Shown: one piece after another, positions 35,371-44,919 of the stretch
Layout of the letters: each line of letters begins with the position of its first letter
How positions within the stretch are numbered: position 1 is the first letter of the stretch
Assembly: GCF_003966895.1 (NCBI RefSeq)
Contig: NZ_AP018449.1
Coordinates: 3,799,501 to 3,863,500, forward strand
Direction: 5' to 3'
From: Methylomusa anaerophila
GTDB taxonomy: Bacteria > Bacillota > Negativicutes > Sporomusales > Sporomusaceae
DNA: 64,000 nt
Notes under the pieces: model-generated
The model's database searches: none
Seen by the model: the letters and a program-made list of their open reading frames with translations, nothing else
Told to the model about the DNA's origin: nothing
Translations under genes and position numbers: made by a program

Positions 35371-36369
35371 ATGAAGGTACGGGAACGTATTGAAGAGTTG
35401 GAATATAAAATATTAGCCCCTTTTGCGGCCAAAAGCCGGGATGCAGTGCGGGAGCGGGATGAGTCACCATGCGATTTTCGCACCGCATTCCAAAGAGATC
35501 GTGACCGAATTATTCACAGTAAATCCTTCCGCAGGCTAAAGCATAAGACCCAGGTTTATATATCACCGGGGGATCATTACCGGATGCGAATGACTCATAG
35601 CCTGGAAGTAGCTCAAATTTCCCGGACGATTGCCCGAAGCCTAATGCTAAATGAAGACTTGACTGAGGCCATAGCCTTGGGTCATGATGTAGGGCATACT
35701 CCCTTTGGTCATTCCGGTGAATACGCACTCAAAGATTTAATCGGATGTTATAGCCATAATGAGCAGAGTCTCCGTGTTGTTGAGCATCTGGAACGCAACG
35801 GGCAGGGCCTTAATTTAACAGCGGAAGTACGGGATGGAATACTCAATCATACCGGGAATAGCAAACCGCTTACTTTGGAGGGAAATATTGTTCGGTTTGG
35901 TGACCGAATTGCCTATTTATGTCATGATTACGATGATGGAATACGGGCGGGGATGCTCAGGCCTTCCGATCTTCCCCCAAATGTTGCTTCAACGCTGGGG
36001 ACCAACCCTTCCCGCATGATTACTGTCATGGTGTCTGACATTATTATAAAATCTACAGGGAAAAAAGAAATTCTTATGTCAGATCCAGTTAAAAATGCCA
36101 TGGACCAGTTACGCGAGTTCATGTTCGAAAAAATATATCATTCGCCCGAACTGGAACCAGACCGGAAAAAAGCTCGCTATGTTATTAGTAAGCTATATGA
36201 ATATTTTATGAAGAACCCCGATAGTTTGCCGCAAGAGTTCTTAGACCGCGAAAAACGTTGGGGGTTGCAGACAACGACGGTCGACTATGTTGCGGGTTTG
36301 ACCGATTTATATGCTATTAAGATATTCGAGAAGCTCTTTATCCCATCAACATGGGCCCAGTCTAAATGA
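35371..36369 (+). CDS. dgt: dGTPase-like HD-domain triphosphohydrolase
   Basis: This 332-residue HD-domain protein of the dGTPase type 2 group contains CDFRTAFQRDRDRIIHS, RLKHKTQVYI and the metal motifs RMTHSLEV and GHDVGHTPFGH (HD). It hydrolyses deoxynucleoside triphosphates to nucleoside and triphosphate. The ATG follows AGAGGAGG. In many Firmicutes dgt precedes dnaG and rpoD, as here. Confidence 0.93.
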   Translation: MKVRERIEELEYKILAPFAAKSRDAVRERDESPCDFRTAFQRDRDRIIHSKSFRRLKHKTQVYISPGDHYRMRMTHSLEVAQISRTIARSLMLNEDLTEAIALGHDVGHTPFGHSGEYALKDLIGCYSHNEQSLRVVEHLERNGQGLNLTAEVRDGILNHTGNSKPLTLEGNIVRFGDRIAYLCHDYDDGIRAGMLRPSDLPPNVASTLGTNPSRMITVMVSDIIIKSTGKKEILMSDPVKNAMDQLREFMFEKIYHSPELEPDRKKARYVISKLYEYFMKNPDSLPQEFLDREKRWGLQTTTVDYVAGLTDLYAIKIFEKLFIPSTWAQSK

Positions 36370-36387
36370 GGACAATAATTTATCTTC

Positions 36388-36421
36388 ACAACCGGGTCAT
36401 TGGATCACGGTTGTTTTATTT
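36388..36421 (+). terminator. Terminator after dgt
   Basis: ACAACCG and CGGTTGT (13-base loop) are followed by TTTATTT. The remaining 230 bases up to dnaG show no gene or clear signal. Confidence 0.7.
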
Positions 36422-36657
36422 AACAAATATACTGTTGTTTGTCAAGATCCCAAAGAGGAATTTTGTCATTTATATTGAATAATATTTAAACATGGAGCTT
36501 GATCCTGTTAACAACTGAGCATCTGTAACCGCAGTAGCAGGAATAATAATTATTTATGTCGAATTTGGCAAAATGACAGGATGCTTTGGTAGGCAGTAAA
36601 CCGGTTATTTAGCAGGATTATGAAAATAAATGGCGAAAAATATGCTAGGTGAAAACT

Positions 36658-38472
36658 ATGAAAGACTTAGTATTCGAAGATTTTATTGAACAGTTGCGTG
36701 AGACAAGCGACATTGTTGGTATAATCTCCGATTACGTACCCTTAAAAAAACGAGGTAAGAATTATTGGGGATGTTGCCCATTTCATCATGAAAAAACACC
36801 ATCATTCTCTGTTACTCCTGATAAAGGATTTTTTTACTGTTTTGGATGCCAAACCGGCGGTAATGTCTACAATTTCTTGATGAAAATCGAAAACATTGGT
36901 TTTTTGGATGCGGTGAAGTTATTAGCCAATAAAATGAATGTTTCCTTGCCGGCAAAAGAGAAATCTGAACGGGAAAAAATAAGGGATCAGGAAATTAACA
37001 AAATATATCAGGCTACCGAATTAGCCAGAGATTTCTTTTTTTCGTGTTTGACTAAAACCAATTTGGGTAAAACCGCTCGGGAGTATTTGGCAGCACGAGG
37101 TGTTGCTGATCAAACAATCGAGACTTATAAAATAGGCTTTGCTCCCCCTCAGTGGGATAAGCTTTCCCTAGCATTTTTGGAGCGCGGTATTTCCCTGGAC
37201 GTTTTACTTAAATCGGGATTAGCAGTTTCCCGACAGTCCGGCCGAGGAGTATACGACCGCTTCCGGAACCGTATTATATTTCCGATCTGTGATGCAAGGG
37301 GAAGGGTCATCGGCTTTGGTGGCCGGGTGATTGATAATAGCCAGCCTAAGTATTTAAATTCTCCGGAAACCTTAATTTTTAATAAACGCCACGTTTTATA
37401 TGGATTTGATATAGCTTATGAGAATATCCGCGGCTCTGGTCAGGCAATTGTTGTGGAAGGTTACATGGATGCCATTACCGCACACTGTATGGGGATAAAA
37501 AATGTAGTAGCCTCCTTGGGAACCGCTTTTACTCCCGAGCAGGCAAGACAGATCCTTAAATGCAATGTGGAAATGGTGTTTTCATATGACAGCGACAGCG
37601 CCGGTCAGAACGCAACCTTAAGAGCGTTGGAAGTAGTGCGTGCTTTGGGAGCTAAGATTAGAGTTGTGCAGATTCCTGACGGCAAAGACCCTGATGAATT
37701 TTTGCGAAAATACGGCAGTGAAGCATATAAGCTTTTGATACAGGACTCTCTGCCGCTAGTTGAATATCAAATTAGTCAGGCTTTAGCCAATACGGATTTT
37801 TCAAGTATCGAAAGTAAAATTGCCGCTGTTGCGAAGCTTGTTCCTATATTGGCTGTAACTAGAAATCAGGTGGAAACCGAAGCTCATATATCTCGGCTTT
37901 CACAACTAATAGGGGTTGACGAGGGTGCGTTTAGAGCCGAAATACGAAAGTACATTATTCAAAGCAAAAAGGATAATAATGTAAAAAACGGGAAAAATAT
38001 AAATATTGCGTTTTCATCTCAGAAACCTATCCCGGCAAGAACCAAAGCTGAACGCCAGATTATTCGCTTAATGTTTGACGAACCTTCGCTTATTCCTTAC
38101 GTTGCCACGCAATTGAAAAGTGAAGAAGTACATGGCAGTGAGCGAATAGAAATAATTAATTTTATATTTAACGCGTATAATATGGAAAAAAATATTACAC
38201 CGGCTATATTATATAATGGTGCAAATAATCTAAGCGAAAAAGCAGCAACCGAGCTTTCTCATATTATGTTAATGGATATAGAATTCCATGATATTGCCCA
38301 ATTTGTTGACGGTTGTATAAGAGCTATTCGCTTGGCGCATTTAACTGCTTTATATGAACAACACCGTTTGACGGCCGATGAATTAGAACGTATGGGGGAT
38401 AGCAACTTTCTGCAGGAATTAGCAGAGAGTCAGCGAATCAAAAATGAGATTAGCAAGTTACATCAACTTTAA
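36658..38472 (+). CDS. dnaG: DNA primase
   Basis: This primase of about 604 residues has an N-terminal zinc ribbon ([15 protein letters not shown] and [12 protein letters not shown]), a catalytic core with [10 protein letters not shown] and the Toprim motif VVEGYMDAI, followed by [11 protein letters not shown]. The C-terminal helicase-binding region is less conserved. It makes RNA primers at the replication fork. ATG 36658, 5 bases after AGGTGA, is preferred over GTG 36649. It forms the macromolecular synthesis pair with rpoD. Confidence 0.96.
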   Translation: MKDLVFEDFIEQLRETSDIVGIISDYVPLKKRGKNYWGCCPFHHEKTPSFSVTPDKGFFYCFGCQTGGNVYNFLMKIENIGFLDAVKLLANKMNVSLPAKEKSEREKIRDQEINKIYQATELARDFFFSCLTKTNLGKTAREYLAARGVADQTIETYKIGFAPPQWDKLSLAFLERGISLDVLLKSGLAVSRQSGRGVYDRFRNRIIFPICDARGRVIGFGGRVIDNSQPKYLNSPETLIFNKRHVLYGFDIAYENIRGSGQAIVVEGYMDAITAHCMGIKNVVASLGTAFTPEQARQILKCNVEMVFSYDSDSAGQNATLRALEVVRALGAKIRVVQIPDGKDPDEFLRKYGSEAYKLLIQDSLPLVEYQISQALANTDFSSIESKIAAVAKLVPILAVTRNQVETEAHISRLSQLIGVDEGAFRAEIRKYIIQSKKDNNVKNGKNINIAFSSQKPIPARTKAERQIIRLMFDEPSLIPYVATQLKSEEVHGSERIEIINFIFNAYNMEKNITPAILYNGANNLSEKAATELSHIMLMDIEFHDIAQFVDGCIRAIRLAHLTALYEQHRLTADELERMGDSNFLQELAESQRIKNEISKLHQL

Positions 38473-38522
38473 CTTATCAGTATCCACATTTTCCGGTCTT
38501 GCCAAGGGAAGGGGGGAGAAAT

Positions 38523-39632
38523 ATGGCCGATAAAAAAACTTTGTCCAATGAGCATGTTGACGAATTGCTGCATAAAGGCAAAAAACGTGGCGGTGTGTTG
38601 ACATATGCCGAGATCATGGATACAATGCAGAGCGAAGATTTATCACCGGATGAAATTGACGATATGTATGAGATTTTCACTAATAAAGGCATTGAGATTG
38701 TTGATGAAGTGCCCGATGTGGAGATGATAGACGGTCCGGATATTTCTGAGATCGAAGTTACGGCCGAAGAGGTAGATATTGATCTCACCATTCCAGAAGG
38801 TATCAGTATTGACGACCCTGTTCGCATGTATCTTAAAGAGATTGGCCGCGTTCCACTCTTGACGGCTGATGAAGAGATTAAATTGGCTAAGCGTATGGAA
38901 CAGGGCGACGATGAAGCAAAGCGCCGGCTGGCGGAAGCCAACCTTAGACTGGTTGTAAGTATTGCTAAGCGATATGTGGGTCGAGGTATGCTGTTTTTAG
39001 ATTTAATTCAGGAAGGAAACTTAGGTCTTATCAAAGCGGTAGAAAAATTTGACTACAACAAGGGATACAAATTTAGTACCTATGCTACCTGGTGGATACG
39101 TCAGGCAATTACCCGGGCGATTGCCGATCAGGCGCGTACCATACGAATTCCTGTTCATATGGTTGAAACAATAAATAAATTAATTCGTGTTTCACGTCAG
39201 CTTCTCCAGGAATTGGGACGTGACCCGATACCGGAGGAAATTGCAAGAGCAATGGATGTCAGCGTGGAACGGGTTCGTGAAATTATGAAGATTGCCCAGG
39301 AACCGGTTTCGTTAGAAACACCCATTGGCGAAGAAGAAGACTCTCATCTGGGAGACTTCATTGAAGATCAGGATGCGCCGGCGCCGGCCGAGGCTGCTTC
39401 CTTTATGCTATTAAAAGAACAACTGGAAGAAGTGCTGGAAACTTTGACACCCCGTGAGGAGAAGGTTCTCAGATTGCGATTTGGTCTGGATGACGGTCGT
39501 GCCCGTACATTGGAGGAAGTTGGACAGCATTTCGGGGTAACACGCGAACGTATTCGGCAAATTGAAGCGAAAGCACTAAGAAAGCTTAGACATCCTAGTC
39601 GCAGTAAAAAACTCAAAGATTTTCTGGAATAG
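38523..39632 (+). CDS. rpoD: RNA polymerase sigma factor SigA (RpoD)
   Basis: This 369-residue primary sigma factor has a short region 1.1, region 2 with [20 protein letters not shown], then [17 protein letters not shown], region 3 with [19 protein letters not shown] and region 4.2 with the helix-turn-helix [20 protein letters not shown]. It recognises the TTGACA/TATAAT promoters found throughout this window. ATG 38523 lies behind AAGGGGGGAG. Confidence 0.98.
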   Translation: MADKKTLSNEHVDELLHKGKKRGGVLTYAEIMDTMQSEDLSPDEIDDMYEIFTNKGIEIVDEVPDVEMIDGPDISEIEVTAEEVDIDLTIPEGISIDDPVRMYLKEIGRVPLLTADEEIKLAKRMEQGDDEAKRRLAEANLRLVVSIAKRYVGRGMLFLDLIQEGNLGLIKAVEKFDYNKGYKFSTYATWWIRQAITRAIADQARTIRIPVHMVETINKLIRVSRQLLQELGRDPIPEEIARAMDVSVERVREIMKIAQEPVSLETPIGEEEDSHLGDFIEDQDAPAPAEAASFMLLKEQLEEVLETLTPREEKVLRLRFGLDDGRARTLEEVGQHFGVTRERIRQIEAKALRKLRHPSRSKKLKDFLE

Positions 39633-39667
39633 GGATGTCCGAAGTTCTATTTAATTATTAAAAAAAC

Positions 39668-39696
39668 TTGACGTAAAGATGACCATGAGATATAAT
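39668..39696 (+). promoter_or_regulatory. Promoter of tRNA-Asn
   Basis: TTGACG at 39668 and TATAAT at 39691 are separated by 17 bases, 18 bases before the tRNA. Confidence 0.8.
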
Positions 39697-39714
39697 AATT
39701 TTCGTTGGCGTCAT

Positions 39715-39789
39715 TCCTCGATAGCTCAATGGTAGAGCACTCGGCTGTTAACCGAGTTGTTGTAGGTTCGAGTCCTACTCGAGGAGCCA
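39715..39789 (+). tRNA. tRNA-Asn (GTT)
   Basis: A complete cloverleaf with acceptor TCCTCGA/TCGAGGA, anticodon GTT in a 7-base loop, T arm GGTTCGAGTCC and encoded CCA. It has its own promoter and terminator. Confidence 0.96.
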
Positions 39790-39802
39790 GTTTATAAGTT
39801 TG

Positions 39803-39838
39803 TAAAACAGGCTTTCTTCGGAAAACCTGTTTTAATAT
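39803..39838 (+). terminator. Terminator after tRNA-Asn
   Basis: AAAACAGG and CCTGTTTT enclose an inner TTTC-TTCG-GAAA stem-loop and are followed by TTTTAATAT. Confidence 0.85.
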
Positions 39839-39860
39839 CTCTCTAGGTAACTGCTAAGGT

Positions 39861-40005
39861 TATCAAATGCCTCGAACTGCTTAGAAATTGTCAGATGCTA
39901 GGCACGATGAGGACCGGAACGAAGACGTACTGGGTGGTACGTTGTAGTGAGGACCGCAAGAGTAACGACGCAGATGGCGGTTTATAAGCAGTTCCCAACT
40001 TAAAG
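39861..40005 (+). repeat. Dispersed structured repeat, copy R2
   Basis: This 145-base element runs from TATCAAATGC to TAAAG and is the near-identical inverted counterpart of 24506-24650. It has terminal inverted repeats built on GAACTGCTTA, a central ACGTAC...GTACGT hairpin (39924-39943) and two GAGGACCG copies. It sits directly upstream of a tRNA gene and encodes nothing. Confidence 0.8.
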
Positions 40006-40024
40006 GTGAATAGTTACGCCTCTA

Positions 40025-40099
40025 GGGCCTATAGCTCAGCGGTAGAGCAGCCGGCTCATAACCGGCTGGTCCCTGGTTCGATCCCAGGTGGGCCCACCA
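40025..40099 (+). tRNA. tRNA with CAT anticodon (Met elongator or Ile2)
   Basis: A complete cloverleaf with acceptor GGGCCTA/TGGGCCC, anticodon CAT in the loop CTCATAA, and encoded CCA. The acceptor does not show the mismatched first pair of initiator tRNA, so it is either elongator Met or a lysidine-modified Ile tRNA. Sequence alone does not settle this. Confidence 0.9.
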
Positions 40100-40110
40100 A
40101 TTTGGTCATC

Positions 40111-40254
40111 GGTCATCGGGTGTCAGGCAGCGGGAGTGTTTCGTTGTCTCCAAATGATTGAAATCCGACAATTAAATAAGTATTTTTAGTCATAGGTAGT
40201 AGATAAGAGAGATAAACTTAAATAATTTCGTTCCCGACGCCTGCTGCCTGATGA
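40111..40254. repeat. Palindromic spacer element between tRNA genes
   Basis: The ends form an imperfect inverted repeat: CGGTCATC...CAGGCAGC...GTTTCG on the left pairs with the complement of CGAAC/TTCG...GCTGCCTGATGACCG on the right. The A/T-rich centre has no reading frame. It is MITE-like in build. Confidence 0.5.
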
Positions 40255-40268
40255 CCGCCTACTGTTAT

Positions 40269-40343
40269 GGCCCGTTGGTCAAGCGGTTAAGACACCGCCC
40301 TTTCACGGCGGTATCAAGGGTTCGATTCCCTTACGGGTCACCA
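40269..40343 (+). tRNA. tRNA-Glu (TTC)
   Basis: A cloverleaf with acceptor GGCCCGT/ACGGGTC, anticodon TTC in loop CTTTCAC, T arm GGTTCGATTCC and encoded CCA. Confidence 0.95.
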
Positions 40344-40460
40344 TATTCGATATTCGAGGTTCGATGCGCGATGTTCGAAAGGGCAGAAGTGACGAGCCTG
40401 GATAAATAGTTTTCGGCTAGGTGTGACGAAAGTCGAACGTCAGATGTCGAAAATCGAAAC
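40344..40460. repeat. Second palindromic spacer element between tRNA genes
   Basis: Imperfect inverted repeats rich in TTCGA (about 35 bases, left TTCGATATTCGAGGTTCGAT, right GTCGAAAATCGAAAC) flank a 45-base core. It is unrelated in sequence to the preceding spacer element and has no reading frame. Confidence 0.45.
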
Positions 40461-40536
<76 letters not shown>

Positions 40537-40544
40537 AATTTTGC

Positions 40545-40577
40545 AAAAACCTACGAGCAGTCTTCGTAGGTTTTTTT
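40545..40577 (+). terminator. Terminator after the tRNA cluster
   Basis: AAAAACCTACGA and TCGTAGGTTTTT (12 bp) enclose a 7-base loop and are followed by more T residues. Confidence 0.92.
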
Positions 40578-40678
40578 ACGTTTGTGAATGAATAGGCAGG
40601 GGGGGGGTTTCCACAAAAAGGATTTTTACCCTAGTTCGAGAAATACTATGGTTGGGACATCATGTAGGAGGAGCTCAA

Positions 40679-41368
40679 GTGAAACTCGGAAAACGTCTCG
40701 CCGCCATTGCTTCTAAGGTTCCCCAAGGCAGCCGACTGGGTGACATTGGTACCGATCATGCTTATCTTCCAATCTATTTGGTCCGGCATAATATCATTTC
40801 TTATGCAATAGCGGGTGATCTCCACCAAGGACCTTATCTTTCAGCTCAAAAGGCAGTTCAAGACGCCGGGCTGGAAAAATTTATTTCCGTTAGACAGGGA
40901 GACGGGCTTAATGTAATTAAGCCGGGAGAAGTTGACGCAATTGTAATTGCCGGCATGGGTGGAGCCAATATTATAAATATACTTACCAGCCGACCGGATG
41001 TCACCGGAACTGTCACCCGTATGATTCTTCAGCCAATGATTGCTGCTGCTCCCGTCAGACGTTGGCTTACTGAAAACAGGTGGCGGATTACTGATGAAAC
41101 TTTGGCAGAAGATGAAGGGAAAACTTATCAGATTATTGTAACGGAGCAGGGAGAGACTCAGCCATTAGACCCTATTTTCTATGAAATTGGGCCAGTACTG
41201 TGGAATAGTAAACATCCGCTATTAAAACAGTTAATAGCCGAGATATTGATACATTATAAAGAAATTATAATTGCAATGAGCGGCAGTCCCGCAGCCGCGG
41301 CTTCACCTAAATATCAGGAACTTATAGCCAAAATGAAAGCATTGGAGGAAAAACTCATATGCCTGTAA
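40679..41368 (+). CDS. trmK: tRNA m1A22 methyltransferase
   Basis: This 229-residue Rossmann-fold methyltransferase of the TrmK/YqfN family has LGDIGTDHAYLPIYL (SAM site), AIVIAGMGGANI and ILQPMIAAAPVRRWL. It methylates A22 of tRNA. GTG 40679 lies 7 bases after AGGAGGA and is a better start than the upstream ATG. It overlaps nif3 by 10 bases and follows rpoD, as in Bacillus (sigA-yqfN-yqfO). Confidence 0.94.
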   Translation: MKLGKRLAAIASKVPQGSRLGDIGTDHAYLPIYLVRHNIISYAIAGDLHQGPYLSAQKAVQDAGLEKFISVRQGDGLNVIKPGEVDAIVIAGMGGANIINILTSRPDVTGTVTRMILQPMIAAAPVRRWLTENRWRITDETLAEDEGKTYQIIVTEQGETQPLDPIFYEIGPVLWNSKHPLLKQLIAEILIHYKEIIIAMSGSPAAAASPKYQELIAKMKALEEKLICL

Positions 41369-42477
41369 TGTGTCAAGCTGTGATAGATGCAATGGAAAAG
41401 CTTGCGCCCGCGCAGTTGGCGGAAGCATGGGATAATGTCGGTCTGATTATAGGCAAACCAAACCAGGAAGTCAGTAAAATTTTAGTGACGCTGGATGTGG
41501 ATGAGGCTATAACCGATCAGGCAATCACTTCCGGAATACATATGATCATAGCCCATCATCCTTTCCTGTTTAAAGGTATTACGAAAGTACGAACCGATCA
41601 GCCAGCAGGGCGTATACTGAGCAAAATTTTGCAAGCAGATATTGCTGTTTTTGCGGCCCATACCAATTTGGATATAGCGGATGGTGGTGTAAATGATGTG
41701 CTGGCTGATAAGCTGGGCCTTAGAGATACAAAACCACTGAAAATCACGACAGCCGATAAATTACGTAAGCTGGTGGTTTTTGTACCCAAAAGCCATGTAG
41801 AAGAAGTACGTTCGGCCATGACCATGGCCGGAGCGGGTCATATCGGCAATTACAGCCATTGCACATTTCAAACGTCTGGAACAGGTACTTTTTTCCCTTT
41901 GGCAGGAACCAATCCTTATCTTGGTAAACAGGGACAGCTTGAATATGCGGATGAATATCGATTAGAGACTATTATACCGGAAAAGCTCAGCCACACTGTG
42001 ATCAGCGCCATGATCAAAGCCCATCCCTATGAAGAGGTAGCTTATGATGAATATCCATTATTAAATGCCGGCGCTATTCATGGATTGGGACGAATAGGAC
42101 GCATTGCAGCGCCTGTTTCACTCCGTAAATTTGCTGATGATGTGAAACAGGCACTAGGTATTCCCTATGTCGTTATAGCCGGTGACGCGGATAAAAATAT
42201 TACGCAAGTTGCTGTATGCGGCGGCAGCGGCGCGGCCTTGATACCAAGCGCCGCTGCCGCCGGGGCGGATGTGCTGGTGACCGGTGACGTCAAGTATCAT
42301 GAAGCCCAAGAAGCAGTAGCTAATGATCTAGCCATAATTGACGCCGGACATTTTCCCACGGAAAACCTTGTAATACCTGGCATTACAAATTATTTGCGTC
42401 AATGTGCGCGGCAAGCCAACTGGGATGTGGAAATTATTTTCAATACAATTAGCAATAATGTATTGTCTATATACTGA
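41359..42477 (+). CDS. Nif3-like dinuclear metal center protein (YqfO)
   Basis: This 372-residue NIF3-family protein has an N-terminal metal half (WDNVGLIIG, IIAHHPFLFKGI, AAHTNLDI), a central PII/CutA-like insert (RLETIIPEKLSHTVISAMIKAHPYEE) and a C-terminal half (VTGDVKYHEAQEA and DAGHFPTEN). The fold binds two metals; members have been called GTP cyclohydrolase I type 2, but the true role is unsettled. It is translationally coupled to trmK. Confidence 0.93.
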   Translation: MPVMCQAVIDAMEKLAPAQLAEAWDNVGLIIGKPNQEVSKILVTLDVDEAITDQAITSGIHMIIAHHPFLFKGITKVRTDQPAGRILSKILQADIAVFAAHTNLDIADGGVNDVLADKLGLRDTKPLKITTADKLRKLVVFVPKSHVEEVRSAMTMAGAGHIGNYSHCTFQTSGTGTFFPLAGTNPYLGKQGQLEYADEYRLETIIPEKLSHTVISAMIKAHPYEEVAYDEYPLLNAGAIHGLGRIGRIAAPVSLRKFADDVKQALGIPYVVIAGDADKNITQVAVCGGSGAALIPSAAAAGADVLVTGDVKYHEAQEAVANDLAIIDAGHFPTENLVIPGITNYLRQCARQANWDVEIIFNTISNNVLSIY

Positions 42478-42563
42478 CTGCCCGATAATTCACAGATAAT
42501 TCACAAATTGTTTGACGCCTTGTCAAATATAATATAAAATAGAGGACATAGAAACAATTAATA

Positions 42564-42664
42564 TGTCGGCCGAGGGAGCTCATGTTATGGGCTGAGAGTG
42601 GAACTAAAGAGTTCCTGACCTCTAGACCTGAACGGGATAATGCCCGCGTAGGAAAGGCGTTAAT
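42564..42664 (+). promoter_or_regulatory. TPP riboswitch (THI element)
   Basis: Conserved blocks occur in order: GAGGGAGCTCATG, GGGCTGAGAGTGG, TGACCTCTAGACCTGAAC and GGATAATGCCCGCGTAGGAA. These match the thiamine pyrophosphate aptamer. A terminator follows before thiS, so TPP should switch off the thiazole genes by transcription attenuation. Confidence 0.96.
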
Positions 42665-42674
42665 TTGAGATATT

Positions 42675-42706
42675 AGCGTGCCTGCTGAGCGGGTACGCTT
42701 TTTTGC
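42675..42706 (+). terminator. Attenuator terminator of the TPP riboswitch
   Basis: AGCGTGCCT pairs with GGGTACGCT (G-T pairs allowed), followed by TTTTTT. It lies between the aptamer and thiS, as expected for an off-switch. Confidence 0.85.
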
Positions 42707-42738
42707 CTTGTCATAATTGAATGGAACGGAGGCTGACT

Positions 42739-42939
42739 ATGACGCTGACAATCAACGGAAAAGAAGAAATAGTGGCCAACGGAACAACTTTGGCTGCACT
42801 TATCCAAGAGAAAGGGTTGAAGCCTGCTGTTATCGTTGTGGAGTATAACGGAACAATCGTCAAAAAAGAAGAGTGGCCCAATATCATCTTAAAAAATACT
42901 GATTGTTTGGAGATTGTGGCCTTTATAGGAGGGGGTTAA
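42739..42939 (+). CDS. thiS: Sulfur carrier protein ThiS
   Basis: This 66-residue ubiquitin-like sulfur carrier ends in GGG, providing the C-terminal Gly-Gly that becomes thiocarboxylate. It includes the typical NGKEEIVANGTTLAALIQEK and LEIVAFIGGG. ATG 42739, after GGAGG, is preferred over ATG 42721. It donates sulfur to ThiG in thiazole synthesis. Confidence 0.95.
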   Translation: MTLTINGKEEIVANGTTLAALIQEKGLKPAVIVVEYNGTIVKKEEWPNIILKNTDCLEIVAFIGGG

Positions 42940-42942
42940 ATT

Positions 42943-43713
42943 ATGTCTGATACATTTGCAATTGGCGGTAAAAATTTGACAAGTCGTTTGTTCCTAGGGA
43001 CAGGCAAGTTTGCGTCAAATAAATTAATACCGGAAGTTGTCAGGTCTTCCGGTTCGCAAGTGATAACGGTAGCGCTTAGACGGGTAAACCCTGATCAACC
43101 AGAAGAGAACATTGTTTCCTATATTCCGCAAGATTGCATACTCATGCCTAATACATCCGGTGCAAGAAATGCCGGGGAAGCAATCCGTATTGCTCAGTTA
43201 GCAAGAGCGGCTGGTTGTGGTGATTGGATTAAAATTGAAGTTGTTTCAGATCATAGGTATCTGCTGCCGGATAATATGGAAACCATCAAAGCGACAGAAG
43301 TTTTGGCGGCGGAAGGATTCGTCGTTTTGCCCTATATGTGTCCTGATCTAATGGCAGCTAAAAAACTGGTTGAAGCCGGCGCGGCGGCAGTAATGCCTTT
43401 AGGAGCCCCAATCGGAACAAACCGCGGGTTAAAGATGAAAGAGCTCATTGGCATTCTAATCGAAGAGATATCTGTGCCAATTATTGTGGATGCAGGAATC
43501 GGACGCCCATCGGAAGCGGCGGAAGCTATGGAGATGGGAGCGGCGGCAGTACTTGTAAACACTGCGGTTGCGACAGCCGATGATCCCATAGCCATGGCGA
43601 AAGCTTTTGGGTTAGCTGTGGAGGCTGGTCGACTAGCGTATTTAGCGGGACCTGGTACCGTACGGGACTATGCCAGTGCGTCCTCGCCGTTGACAGGTTT
43701 TTTACATGAGTAG
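42943..43713 (+). CDS. thiG: Thiazole synthase ThiG
   Basis: This 256-residue TIM-barrel enzyme opens [19 protein letters not shown]. The catalytic lysine lies in WIKIEVVSD, and phosphate-binding loops include [10 protein letters not shown] and [11 protein letters not shown]. It condenses DXP, dehydroglycine and ThiS-thiocarboxylate into the thiazole phosphate. It lies 3 bases after thiS, under the TPP riboswitch. Confidence 0.97.
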   Translation: MSDTFAIGGKNLTSRLFLGTGKFASNKLIPEVVRSSGSQVITVALRRVNPDQPEENIVSYIPQDCILMPNTSGARNAGEAIRIAQLARAAGCGDWIKIEVVSDHRYLLPDNMETIKATEVLAAEGFVVLPYMCPDLMAAKKLVEAGAAAVMPLGAPIGTNRGLKMKELIGILIEEISVPIIVDAGIGRPSEAAEAMEMGAAAVLVNTAVATADDPIAMAKAFGLAVEAGRLAYLAGPGTVRDYASASSPLTGFLHE

Positions 43714-43733
43714 TTCGGCAGGAGGTGAGCAAT

Positions 43734-44834
43734 GTGAGTGTCTATAGAGAACTTGAAAAGTATGATGGCTTTAATTTTTATGAGTTTTTTGACCAGGTCA
43801 AGGAAGGTACAATTTTACAAATATTAGATAAAAAACGCTTATCGGTTATAGACTATCTGGCCCTATTGTCTCCTGCGGCTGAACACCAGCTTGAGGCCAT
43901 GGCCCAGCGGGCTCACCGGGAAACAGTACAAAACTTCGGCAAAACCATTTTGCTCTATACACCATTGTATCTTGCCAACTATTGTGTAAATCACTGTGTA
44001 TATTGCGGGTTTCAAACTGCCAATAAAATTGCGAGAAAAAAATTGTCCCTTGAGGAAGTTACTCTAGAGGCAAAACAAATTGCTGCTACCGGGTTAAAAC
44101 ACATATTGCTGTTGACAGGCGAATCCCGCATTCATTCGTCCGTTTCTTACATCAAAGACTGTGTCGAAATATTGAAGCAGTATTTTACCTCGATCAGTAT
44201 CGAGATTTACCCATTAGAGAAGGATGAATACGCCGAATTAATAGCCGCCGGAGTTGACGGACTTACCATTTATCAGGAGGTATATGATCAAGAGATATAC
44301 TTAGACCTTCATAAAGCCGGACCGAAAAGAGATTTCCGGTATCGTCTCGATTGTCCCGAGCGAGCGTGTCAAGCCGGAATACGTACGGTAAATATTGGCG
44401 CCCTGCTGGGTCTGAACAACTGGCGTCAAGAGGCATTTATCACCGGAATACATGCCGACTATTTGCGCCGAAAGTATTTGGACGTGGAGGTAAGCATGTC
44501 ACCGCCTCGCATGCGTCCGCACACAGGAGGATTTAAGCCGCGGGTGATAGTCAGCGATAAGAATCTTGTTCAATATCTTTTGGCTTTCCGGTTGTTCTTG
44601 CCCAGGTGCGGGATAACTTTGTCGACAAGAGAAAGCGCTTATCTGCGGGACAAATTATTGCCGTTGGGTGTGACGAAAATGTCAGCCGGTTCTTCCACGG
44701 CTGTCGGTGGTCATTCGCCAAACAAGACAACCGGCCAGTTCGAAATAGCGGATGAACGCAGTGTGGAAGAAATGACGGACATGCTATATGCGCAAGGTTA
44801 TCAGCCGGTTTTCAAGGACTGGCAGATGTGGTAG
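43734..44834 (+). CDS. thiH: 2-iminoacetate synthase ThiH
   Basis: This 366-residue radical SAM tyrosine lyase has its cluster motif C-x3-C-x2-C in [13 protein letters not shown] near residue 85, followed by LLLTGESR. It cleaves tyrosine to dehydroglycine for ThiG under anaerobic conditions; aerobic species use ThiO instead, which fits an anaerobe. GTG 43734 lies 8 bases after AGGAGG. thiF and thiE are not in this window. Confidence 0.95.
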   Translation: MSVYRELEKYDGFNFYEFFDQVKEGTILQILDKKRLSVIDYLALLSPAAEHQLEAMAQRAHRETVQNFGKTILLYTPLYLANYCVNHCVYCGFQTANKIARKKLSLEEVTLEAKQIAATGLKHILLLTGESRIHSSVSYIKDCVEILKQYFTSISIEIYPLEKDEYAELIAAGVDGLTIYQEVYDQEIYLDLHKAGPKRDFRYRLDCPERACQAGIRTVNIGALLGLNNWRQEAFITGIHADYLRRKYLDVEVSMSPPRMRPHTGGFKPRVIVSDKNLVQYLLAFRLFLPRCGITLSTRESAYLRDKLLPLGVTKMSAGSSTAVGGHSPNKTTGQFEIADERSVEEMTDMLYAQGYQPVFKDWQMW

Positions 44835-44919
44835 ATACAAAAAGCTTCATCACAGCAGGAATAAAGTGATGCTCCCGCGAATATATAGAAAAATATTTTT
44901 GATATGGGAGAAAAGAGAC

